Positions 33,854-41,638 of a stretch of 64,000 bases of DNA are shown in pieces. The notes below the pieces were generated by a model that was not told the DNA's origin, did no database searches, and saw nothing but the letters and a program-made list of their open reading frames with translations. This stretch comes from CAIQQQ01 sp037445025 (GTDB taxonomy: Bacteria; Pseudomonadota; Alphaproteobacteria; Acetobacterales; Acetobacteraceae). Every line of letters starts with the position of its first letter. The stretch's first letter is position 1. A program made the translations under genes and the position numbers. The DNA lies in contig JBBILI010000028.1 of assembly GCA_037445025.1 (NCBI GenBank), positions 9,141 through 73,140 on the forward strand, written 5' to 3'.

Positions 33854-35250
33854 CCGACAGGATCGATCGGCGCCGCCGGCACGCCGCCGGCCTCGATGTC
33901 GGCGGCCGCATCGAACAGCACATCCTCGCGCCAGCGCTGGCCGATCAGCTGCACGCCCACCGGCGCCGTGCCGGCCATGCCGGTGGAGACCACCAGGCCC
34001 GGCAGGCTCATCAGCGGCAGACCGGTCTGGATCAGCTGCGCCTCCCACACCGTATCGAGTGCCGCCGCACTCTCCTGGTCCTGGTTCTGCGCGAACGGCA
34101 GCTGCCCCGAGACCGGCACCAGCAGAACGGGATACGCCGCCAGGAACATCTGAAACACCCGCGTCAGCGTGGCGCGGCGTGTCATTGCACGGCTCACCAC
34201 ATCGGCCGGCAGGGCGCGCGCCATGTCGCGGAACTTTGCCAGCACGAACAGCGCCTCAGGGTCGCCCTCGCGTTCGGCATTGGCCAGAAACGCCTCGAAC
34301 CCGTCGCCCAGCCACAGCTGCACCTGCAGCTCGGTGGCCTCACGGAATGAGGGCGTGTCGTCCAGCTCCTCCACCTGCCAGCCGGCCTGCGCCAGCAGCC
34401 CCGCTGCCTGCCGCAGCGCCGCCTCAACCGCGGGCGCGATCGCCATGCCGTTCGGTTGCAGGCACAGCGCCACCCGCTTCGCCACCGGCGGACCCACCAG
34501 CGGCATCGGGATATGCCAGGGATCGCGCGCATCCGCCGCCGCCATCGCCGCCAGCCCCAGCCGCAGATCGGCGATGCTCCGCCCGATCGGGCCCGACACC
34601 GCCATCACCTGCGGCCCGATGCCACGCTCGGCCCCGGTCTGGTTCCACGCCGGCACCCGGCCCAGGCTGGGCCGGATCCCATGCACCCCGCAGGCATAGG
34701 CGGGATAGCGGATCGAGCCGCCGATATCCGTGCCATGCGCCAAGGCCCCGATCCCCGCCGCCACCGCCGCCGCCGCCCCGCCCGACGAGCCACCCGGCGT
34801 CAGGCCGGCATCCCGCGGGTTCTTCGTCACCCCGTGCAGCTGGTTGGTGGTGAACCAGCGCAGCGAGAACGCCGGCGTGTTGGTTCGCCCCAGCAGCACC
34901 GCCCCCGCCCGCCGCAGATTGGCCACCACCGGACTGTCCTGCGTGGCGATCAGATCCTTCTGCAGCGTCAGCCCGTTGGTGGTGGCAAACCCCGCCTGAT
35001 CGGTGTTGACCTTCACCGTCACCGGCACACCGCCAAGCGGCCCGATATCCTCCCCCGCCGCCCGCCGCGCATCGATCGCCTCGGCCTGCGCCAGCACCTC
35101 CGCCGGCCGATGCTCGATCACCGCGTTGATCGCCGGATTGACCGCGTCCAGCCGCGCCAACGCATCCACCGCCACCTCGCGGGCCGAGACCTGCCCATCG
35201 CGGATCATCGCCGCCAAGGAGGTTGCCGTGTTGCGCCACAGCTGAGTCAT
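33850..35250 (-). CDS. amidase (amidase signature family)
   Basis: A 466-residue amidase with K80 (VTVKVNTDQAG), cis-Ser pair in TPGGSSGGAA (155-156) and nucleophile S179 (GTDIGGSIR). The LRWFTTNQLHG and GVHGIRPSLGRVP segments are typical of non-GatA amidases acting on aliphatic or aryl amides. No gatB/C nearby. Start ATG 35250. It heads a two-gene minus-strand operon with the degenerate TIM-barrel protein. Substrate unknown. Confidence 0.82.
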   Translation of the reverse strand: MTQLWRNTATSLAAMIRDGQVSAREVAVDALARLDAVNPAINAVIEHRPAEVLAQAEAIDARRAAGEDIGPLGGVPVTVKVNTDQAGFATTNGLTLQKDLIATQDSPVVANLRRAGAVLLGRTNTPAFSLRWFTTNQLHGVTKNPRDAGLTPGGSSGGAAAAVAAGIGALAHGTDIGGSIRYPAYACGVHGIRPSLGRVPAWNQTGAERGIGPQVMAVSGPIGRSIADLRLGLAAMAAADARDPWHIPMPLVGPPVAKRVALCLQPNGMAIAPAVEAALRQAAGLLAQAGWQVEELDDTPSFREATELQVQLWLGDGFEAFLANAEREGDPEALFVLAKFRDMARALPADVVSRAMTRRATLTRVFQMFLAAYPVLLVPVSGQLPFAQNQDQESAAALDTVWEAQLIQTGLPLMSLPGLVVSTGMAGTAPVGVQLIGQRWREDVLFDAAADIEAGGVPAAPIDPVG

Positions 35251-35336
35251 GCGCCGATCCCCCCGAAACCCCCAAAGCTTCGCACGCCGCTTGCCGCCCC
35301 GTGAAGCCCGTGCTGCAGTGCGACCCGGACAATTCG

Positions 35337-35562
35337 TTGAAGCAAGTAAGGCCAGGGCTCTGCCCTGGACCCGCCAGAGGCGGAGCCTCTGGACACCATT
35401 CGTTAAAGGTTAGCCTGTGCCTGAGGAGGGGGTCATGCCGCGCCCGGTCGCTCAACCTGACGGGTCTGACCCCCTCCTCAGGCACAGGCTCTCTTCAAGA
35501 AAGAGGTCCAGGGGCTCGGCCCCTGGCGGGTCTGGGCGGAGCCCAGCGCTTGCTTGCTTCAC
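35337..35562. repeat. multi-hairpin repeat element (family C, copy C2)
   Basis: Same order as copy C1: tip GAAGCAAGTAAGGCC, hairpin CCAGGGC/GCCCTGG, the CCAGAGGCGGAGCCTCTGG hairpin, GACACCATTCGTTAAA, a central stem, CTCTCTTCAAGAAAGAGG, the CCAGGGGC/GCCCCTGG hairpin, TCTGGGC/GCCCAG and tip GCTTGCTTGCTT. The central stem is a perfect 24-bp dyad (35412-35435 with 35467-35490) with no similarity to the C1 core. It fills most of the 351-base gap between divergent genes; the remaining bases show nothing else I can name. Confidence 0.85.
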
Positions 35563-35601
35563 CTGATTGCCCACCCACAGCGGCTGCCACAGGAGGCTCA
35601 C

Positions 35602-37026
35602 ATGCAGAACACGGATGAGATCTGGCGTTTGGTTGATGCCAAGCGCACTGACTTCGAGGCTTTGGCTGACCGGGTGTGGGAGACGCCGGAGCTGTTGTAC
35701 ACCGAGTTCAAGTCTTCGGCCGAGCACGTCAAGATGCTGGAGCAGCAGGGCTTTCGCATTTCCACCGACCTGGCCGGGATTCCCACCGCCATCATGGGCG
35801 AGGCGGGTGAGGATGGTCCGGTGATTGCGATTCTCGGCGAATATGACGCGCTGCCGGGGCTGAGCCAGGAGGCTGGCGTGGCCGAGCATCGTCCGCTGGT
35901 CTCCGGCGGCAACGGCCATGGCTGCGGGCATAACCTGCTCGGTTCGGCCTCGCTGCTCGCGGCGACGGCGGTGAAGGACTATCTCGAAGCCCACGGCCTC
36001 AAGGGCCGCGTGCGCTATTACGGCTGCCCGGCCGAAGAGGGCGGTGCGGCCAAGGCGTTCATGGTGCGTGAGGGCTGCTTCTCCGACGTGGACATCGCCA
36101 TCTCCTGGCACCCTGCCGCCTTCCCCGGTGTGACCGAGGCCGACAGCCTGGCCAACACCCGCATCGACTTCCTGTTCATCGGCCGTGCCTCCCACGCCGC
36201 CGCCGCGCCGCATCTCGGCCGCAGCGCGCTCGATGCCGTCGAGCTGATGAATGTCGGCGTCAACTACATGCGCGAGCACATGCCCAGTGACGCGCGCATC
36301 CACTACGCCATGATCGAGACCGGCGGCAGTGCCCCCAACGTGGTGCAGGCCCGTGCCCGCGTGCGCTACTCCGTCCGCGCCGGCACCACGCCCGAGATGC
36401 TGAAGCTGGTGGAGCGGGTGAAGAAGGTGGCCGAAGGTGCGGCCCTGATGACCGAGACCAAGGTGGAGGCCACCGTGCTGAGCGGCGTGTCCAACCTGAT
36501 GGGCAACACGCCGCTGGAACAGGCGATGCACGACCAGCTGCTGCGCCTCGGCCCGCCGGAGTTCGACGAAGCGGACCGCGACTTCGCCCGCAAGATCCAG
36601 GCGACCCTGTCCGACGAGGACATCGAGGCCTCCTACCGCCGCGCCGGCCTCGCCAACCCCTCCGACAGCCCGCTGGCCGACGTGATCCTGCCGCTGGGCA
36701 ACGGCAAAGGCGGCATGAAAGGCAGCACCGACGTGGGTGATGTCAGCTGGACGGTGCCGACCGTGCAGGCGCATGGCGCAACCTATGCCATCGGCACGCC
36801 AGGGCATTCCTGGCAGCTGACCGCGCAAGGCAAGTCGCCGCTGGCACACAAAGGCATGGTGCATGTCGCCAAGGTGATGGCGGGGACGGCGCTGGAGGCG
36901 CTGAAGAACGAGGCGCTGATCGCGGCCGCCAAGGCGGACCTGGCCAGGCGGACGGCGAAGACGCCTTATCAGTGCCCGATTCCGCAGGGAGTCGAGCCGC
37001 CTTTGCAGATGTCGGTCGGGTTGTAA
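35602..37026 (+). CDS. M20 family amidohydrolase, AbgB-like
   Basis: A 474-residue metallo-amidohydrolase resembling the B subunit of p-aminobenzoyl-glutamate hydrolase. Metal motifs: GHGCGHNL and PAEEGG. The GKGGMKGSTDVGDVSW and GTPGHSWQLTAQGKS blocks are typical of AbgB. No AbgA or AbgT gene is adjacent, so it may act alone on another N-acyl or aminoacyl amide. The start ATG 35602 has AGGAGG 5 bases upstream; the longer frame reaches back into the repeat. The TAA stop shares its last base with the following 127-bp element. Confidence 0.85.
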   Translation: MQNTDEIWRLVDAKRTDFEALADRVWETPELLYTEFKSSAEHVKMLEQQGFRISTDLAGIPTAIMGEAGEDGPVIAILGEYDALPGLSQEAGVAEHRPLVSGGNGHGCGHNLLGSASLLAATAVKDYLEAHGLKGRVRYYGCPAEEGGAAKAFMVREGCFSDVDIAISWHPAAFPGVTEADSLANTRIDFLFIGRASHAAAAPHLGRSALDAVELMNVGVNYMREHMPSDARIHYAMIETGGSAPNVVQARARVRYSVRAGTTPEMLKLVERVKKVAEGAALMTETKVEATVLSGVSNLMGNTPLEQAMHDQLLRLGPPEFDEADRDFARKIQATLSDEDIEASYRRAGLANPSDSPLADVILPLGNGKGGMKGSTDVGDVSWTVPTVQAHGATYAIGTPGHSWQLTAQGKSPLAHKGMVHVAKVMAGTALEALKNEALIAAAKADLARRTAKTPYQCPIPQGVEPPLQMSVGL

Positions 37027-37152
37027 TACCAACGGCCTTGATCGATGACTCTTCCATCGATCAAGGCCGTTGGTATCGCGCGCCGGGTTGGCCGGCGGCG
37101 GCGCGCCAAACCAAGACTCAAACCAACGGTCATTCTTTATGACCGTTGGTGT
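37026..37152. repeat. 127-bp double-hairpin element (family B, copy B2, inverted)
   Basis: Reverse-complement orientation to copy B1. Starts ATACCAACGGCC and ends CCGTTGGTGT, so one terminal repeat carries a single change. Both hairpins match B1 base for base. It begins on the last base of the AbgB-like stop codon, between convergent genes, and is followed 5 bases later by a half copy of family A. Confidence 0.85.
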
Positions 37153-37157
37153 AAAAG

Positions 37158-37212
37158 GAAGGAAGCAAGCGCTTCTTTTCTGAAGAAAAGAAGCAAAAGA
37201 CTTTTCATTCTT
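37158..37212. repeat. family A repeat, left-arm-only copy (A4)
   Basis: GAAGGAAGCAAGCGCTTC, then TTTTCTGAAGAAAAG and AAGCAAAAGACTTTTCATTC. One CTTC/GAAG-type arm without a partner, lying between element B2 and the end of the convergent glycosyltransferase gene (stop at 37256). Confidence 0.75.
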
Positions 37213-37255
37213 CGGGTCCGGCTCCTTGGGAGGGGCCGGGCCCGGCGACATCACG

Positions 37256-39739
37256 CTATTCTGCCCTGAATGAAGTTGGTGTCGGTTTGTGCGCCTGGCC
37301 CAGGGCGCGAACCCAGTGCTGATTGGTCGTCTTGTAACGCAGGCTGCAGTGCATGGCACAGATATCCGCCAGCACATGGCGGTCCAGGATCGTGATGCCG
37401 TCCATCCAGGACACCGGCCGGTCGCCCTCGGCGAACACCTGGGCGAAGCTGCGCGTCAGCAGTCCCGGCCCGGTCGACAGCCACAACGTCTCGTTGTGCC
37501 CCTCGTTGATCGCCGCCACCGCCTGGCCCAGCGCCCGGCGCAGCACCGGATGCCCCGGCGCCGCCCCCAGCAGATTGTTGCCCAGCGTCAGATAATCCTC
37601 CTGATACGCCAGAAAGCCACAGCCCGGCGCCACCACCCGGTCCAGCGGGCCAAGACACATGTCATCCGCGTCGGCGTAGAATCCGCCATGCACGGTCAGC
37701 AGCGCCAGACGCAGCAGATCCCCCTTCTGTGCCGGCGATCGCGCCCTGCGAAAGGCCAGCAAGGCTGCGGCACCGGTGAACCGCCCCAGCCAATGCTGCG
37801 CCCGCGCGTCATCGAACAGCACATACCGGTGGTCGGGATGATGCGCCCGCCAGCTCGCCATCAGCGCCTGCACATCGTCGTCCGGCGTGCCCTGCGCCCA
37901 GAACTGGAAGATCGTCCGCGGAATCGCAGCCTCCGTTCCCGCTGGCGTCCCGGCGAGAGCACCCGCCTGCCGCAACGCCAGCATCAACGTGCTGGCACAA
38001 GGCGTGCTGTCCGGCCGCTCCCGCGCCAGCGCGCGAAGGGCCGCGACGCGCTGCGGCGCCGGCAGCCCCGCCAGCCGCGCGAGGGCGGACACCATCTCCG
38101 GATCCAGAACATATTCTTCCAGAATCTGCCCGATATGCGTCTGACTGACCTTGCACTGCTCGCCCCGGATGCGCCGCTCCCCCGCCGTCATGCGGATATA
38201 GCTGCCCATCGCCGCCCGCGCGGCCGCGATGTCCAGGGTCACCATGGCCACACGGGCGATGTCCTGATGGATCGGTGCCGCCGTCGGGTCGATGCCAACC
38301 GCTTCGCGATAGCAGCGCAACGCCAGGTCAGGCGCCCACTGCGCCTCGGCCAGCTGGCCGCGGAGAAACAGCCCGCGCGCCGCAATCGCGGGCGAGCCCT
38401 GCGGCGGCGTCTCCAGCAACGCCTGCGCGCGGTCCGGCCAGCCCACCTGCAGCGTCGCCTGAACCAGGCCGCACCAGGACTCCGGATGCAGCGGAGAAGG
38501 TGGCCCCGCCTGCAGCAGACGCGCGCGCACCGCGGCGACCCGACCTGCCCGCAGCTCGATCTCGATGCGCCGCGCCAGCAGGTCCTGGTGCTGCTGCAAG
38601 GCAGCCGGTGCTTCGTCAAGGCATGACAGGCCGGCATCCGGGCCGCCCTCGGCCTCTGCCACACGGCTTTCGGTGAGCCAGACCGCGAGCGCATGGCCAT
38701 GGCCGCGCCGCAGGTTCCGGCACAGCGCCCGCGCGGCCGCCGCTTCGCCGCCGGCAAGCTGCCAGTTGGCCAGATGCAGCCCGGCTTCGAGATGCGCGGG
38801 GTCGATGTCGAGTGCGCGGGCGAGGCTCTGCGGCGCCGCCGGATCGGCCAAGGCGAGCTGCGACACCGCGAGGTTGGTCCAGGCATCGGCCGAGCGCGGA
38901 TGCGCGGCGCAGGCCGCGGCGAACGCGGCCCGCGCCGCATCGGGCGCACCGCTTGCCCGCGCCACGCGGCCCTGTTCCAGCATCAGATGCAGCGTGGCCG
39001 ACTGGTCCTCCGGCGTGGTCGCGATCAGCTGGGCCGCCGCGTCGAACAGGCCCTGTTCGCGGCATTCCGTGACCAGCCAGCACCTTGCCTCGATCTGCCG
39101 CGGATCCAGCGCGAAGGCGGCGCGCAGATGATCGATGGCGGCCCTTCGGTCCTGCCGCAGCCGTGCCAGATGGCCAAGCCGCAGTCGCACCGCGGCATCG
39201 TCCAGCGCTGCCGCCGGCAGCCACCCGAGCGCCGCCTCCGCCTCCGCCAGATCGCCGCAGGCCACCAGCGTCTCGCAAAGCTCGAGCATGGTCGTGGTGT
39301 CGCCCGGCGTCGCGGCGCCGGCCTTGCGGAACCACGCAACGGCCTGCGCGGGCCGGCCGAACCGGCGTTCGATGCGGCCAAGCAACAGGCAGGGGGCTGC
39401 AAGATCAGGCGCCAGATCATGCAGTGCCGCGAGCGACGCACGCGCCTCCCCCCAGCGCCCGACCTCGATCAGCAGCTCGGCCTGATCGAGCCGCAGGCCC
39501 GTGTCGTCGGCATCGAGATCGCGCGCGCTGTAGATCCAGGCCAGCGCCCGCATCGGCTGACGCTGCCGGCGGGCGAGCTGGTAGAGCAGCACGAAGGCGC
39601 GCAGACAATCCGGCATGCGGGCAAGGGCCGCCTGGCACCGGTCTTCCGCCGCTGCGAAGGCGCCGTCCTGCACAAGGCGGTCTGCCTGATCGAGCAGCGC
39701 TTCGACGCCATCGCGACCGGCTGCAGACTGGGATCGCAT
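37256..39739 (-). CDS. TPR-repeat protein with C-terminal DXD-type glycosyltransferase domain
   Basis: An 827-residue, probably cytoplasmic protein. About 570 N-terminal residues are helical TPR-like repeats (alanine/leucine-rich, for example ALARMPDCLRAFVLLYQLARR). The C-terminal 230 residues form a Gly_transf_sug/GT32-like domain: IPRTIFQFWAQG near 605, KGDLLRLALLTVHGGFYADADD with the sugar-nucleotide-binding DADD at about 690-693, and GNNLLGA. TPR fused to a GT32-like domain suggests recruitment to a protein or polysaccharide acceptor. Start ATG 39739; an ATG 25 codons upstream has no better site. It is convergent with the AbgB-like gene and lacks obvious partners. Function of the TPR part unknown. 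Confidence 0.8.
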   Translation of the reverse strand: MRSQSAAGRDGVEALLDQADRLVQDGAFAAAEDRCQAALARMPDCLRAFVLLYQLARRQRQPMRALAWIYSARDLDADDTGLRLDQAELLIEVGRWGEARASLAALHDLAPDLAAPCLLLGRIERRFGRPAQAVAWFRKAGAATPGDTTTMLELCETLVACGDLAEAEAALGWLPAAALDDAAVRLRLGHLARLRQDRRAAIDHLRAAFALDPRQIEARCWLVTECREQGLFDAAAQLIATTPEDQSATLHLMLEQGRVARASGAPDAARAAFAAACAAHPRSADAWTNLAVSQLALADPAAPQSLARALDIDPAHLEAGLHLANWQLAGGEAAAARALCRNLRRGHGHALAVWLTESRVAEAEGGPDAGLSCLDEAPAALQQHQDLLARRIEIELRAGRVAAVRARLLQAGPPSPLHPESWCGLVQATLQVGWPDRAQALLETPPQGSPAIAARGLFLRGQLAEAQWAPDLALRCYREAVGIDPTAAPIHQDIARVAMVTLDIAAARAAMGSYIRMTAGERRIRGEQCKVSQTHIGQILEEYVLDPEMVSALARLAGLPAPQRVAALRALARERPDSTPCASTLMLALRQAGALAGTPAGTEAAIPRTIFQFWAQGTPDDDVQALMASWRAHHPDHRYVLFDDARAQHWLGRFTGAAALLAFRRARSPAQKGDLLRLALLTVHGGFYADADDMCLGPLDRVVAPGCGFLAYQEDYLTLGNNLLGAAPGHPVLRRALGQAVAAINEGHNETLWLSTGPGLLTRSFAQVFAEGDRPVSWMDGITILDRHVLADICAMHCSLRYKTTNQHWVRALGQAHKPTPTSFRAE

Positions 39740-39969
39740 GCCACCCTTGGACCCGACACGGCAACGGCGTGCCGGCTTGCCTGCGGCTGCGCACATCGCT
39801 CGAAGATGCAGCATCTTTGCGGCCGCGGTGTCAAATGGAACATCGCGGGCTGGGAATGTTGGCAGGTTACGGCAGCGAACAAAACAGTTTCCATCTGCCG
39901 GGCGTATGGATGGCCAAGCACGTCGCGCCGTGAAACACTGCGCCAGAACCTGTGAAGCGAGGCCCCGTC
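39740..39969. other. 230-base divergent intergenic region
   Basis: Lies between the starts of the TPR-glycosyltransferase (minus) and the binding-protein gene (plus). It must contain both promoters. I see no strong hairpin, tRNA-like fold, direct repeat or copy of the three repeat families in it. The AT-richer stretch GCAGCGAACAAAACAGTTTCC near 39870-39890 is the best place to look for a promoter. Confidence 0.35.
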
Positions 39970-41634
39970 ATGCGCGTTCGGACATGGTTTGCCGCACTCT
40001 GCGGCCTGCTCGCCTTGTCACTCCAGGCACCGGCCGAGGCCAAGGACACGCTGGTGATCGGCGTTTCGAACTTCCCGCCCAGCCTCAACCCCTACATCGA
40101 TCCCACGGTGGTGAAGGCCTATATCGAGGACTTCGCCATCCATCCGGTCACCGCCTTTGACAAGGACTGGAAGCTCGGCTGCCTGCTGTGCACCGAGCTG
40201 CCCAGCATCGCCAACGGCCTGGCCAGGATCGAGGACCTGCCGGGCGGCGGCAAGGGCATGGCGGTGACGATCAAGCTCAAACCGGATCTGAAATGGGGTG
40301 ACGGCGTGCCGGTGACCTCGGCCGATGTCGCCTTCACCGCCAAGGTGGGCCGCGATCCGGCCTCGGGCTTTGCCGATATCCGCATCTGGGGCCGCGTCAG
40401 TGGTGTGGATACGCCCGATCCGCAGACCGCGGTGCTGCATTTCACAACCGTGACCAGCGAGTTCGACCGTATTTCCAACCTGCTGCCGGAACACATCGAA
40501 GGCCCGGTCTATGCCAAGGGCACCAAGCCCGGCGACTACATCAACAACACGCTCTACAACCGCGCGCCGGCCACGCCCGGGCTGTGGAACGGGCCCTGGA
40601 TGATCACCGACTACACCGTGGGCCAGCAGGTGGTGCTGTCGCTGAACCCGTACTGGGCCGGCCGGAAGCCCGCCTTCAAGCAGGTGGTGATCAAGCTGAT
40701 CGAGAACACCGCGGCGCTGCAGGCCAATCTGCTGTCCGGCGATATCGACATGACGCCGGGCGAGAGCATCGGCCTTACGATCGACCAGGTGCTCGCACTG
40801 CGCAAGCAGAGCCCGGATCAGTTCCAGTATATCTTCCAGCCGAGCCTGACCTATGACCTGATCGCGCTCAATCTCGACAACCCGATCCTGGCCGATGTGC
40901 GGGTGCGCCGGGCGCTGCTGATGTCCATCGACCGCAAGACGATGAACGACCGGCTGTTCGAAGGCATGCTGCCGCTGGCCGCCACCTGGGTGAACCCGCT
41001 GGAGCCGAACTTCGACAAGACCATCACACCCGTGGCCTACGATCCCGCCGGTGCCAAGGCGCTGCTGGCCCAGGCGGGCTGGACGCCGGGGGCGGACGGC
41101 ATCTGCCGCAACGCCAAAGGCGAGAAACTGTCGCTGGAATTCAGCGTCTCCTCCGGCATCCGGCTGCGCGAGCTGCAGCAGACGGTGATGGAGGATGGCT
41201 GGAAGCGCGTCTGCATCGAGATGCAGACCAAGAACGAGCCGTTCCGCACGCTGTTCGGCGAATCGATGAAGCATCGCACCTACAAGGGGCTGGTGCTGTA
41301 CAGCTGGATCTCGGCGGTGGACGAAAGTCCGCGCCAGACCCTGGCCACCGACCATATCCCGACTGCCGCCAACAACTGGGCCGGCAGCAACTTCTTCGGC
41401 TTCAGCGTGCCGGAGTTCGACGCCGGGATCGCAGCCCTGGAGACCGAGCTCGATCCGGCGAAGCGCAAGCAGATCTCGTCGCGGCTGCAGCACATCTATG
41501 CCGAGCAGGTGCCGGCCCTGCCGCTGTTCTTCCGGTCGGACGCGCATGTCATTCCCAAATGGCTGAAAGGCTACCAGCCGACCGGCCACGGCGATTACGG
41601 CGTGCTGCATGCCGAGGAGTGGTATCAGGACTAG
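39970..41634 (+). CDS. ABC transporter substrate-binding protein, family 5, orphan
   Basis: Periplasmic receptor of 554 residues with a signal peptide ending near APAEA (residue 24). It is a paralogue of the protein at 20576-22225: same length, C71-L-L-C74-TELPS motif, WGDGVPVTSADVAF, LIENTAALQANLLSGDID and IPKWL near the C-terminus. Start ATG 39970 is preferred over GTG 39952 because GAGG lies 7 bases upstream and the signal peptide starts there. No permease or ATPase gene is adjacent. The hydantoinase/oxoprolinase genes follow after 4 bases, so the ligand may be a cyclic amide or its precursor (inference). Confidence 0.85.
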   Translation: MRVRTWFAALCGLLALSLQAPAEAKDTLVIGVSNFPPSLNPYIDPTVVKAYIEDFAIHPVTAFDKDWKLGCLLCTELPSIANGLARIEDLPGGGKGMAVTIKLKPDLKWGDGVPVTSADVAFTAKVGRDPASGFADIRIWGRVSGVDTPDPQTAVLHFTTVTSEFDRISNLLPEHIEGPVYAKGTKPGDYINNTLYNRAPATPGLWNGPWMITDYTVGQQVVLSLNPYWAGRKPAFKQVVIKLIENTAALQANLLSGDIDMTPGESIGLTIDQVLALRKQSPDQFQYIFQPSLTYDLIALNLDNPILADVRVRRALLMSIDRKTMNDRLFEGMLPLAATWVNPLEPNFDKTITPVAYDPAGAKALLAQAGWTPGADGICRNAKGEKLSLEFSVSSGIRLRELQQTVMEDGWKRVCIEMQTKNEPFRTLFGESMKHRTYKGLVLYSWISAVDESPRQTLATDHIPTAANNWAGSNFFGFSVPEFDAGIAALETELDPAKRKQISSRLQHIYAEQVPALPLFFRSDAHVIPKWLKGYQPTGHGDYGVLHAEEWYQD

Positions 41635-41638
41635 CGGC

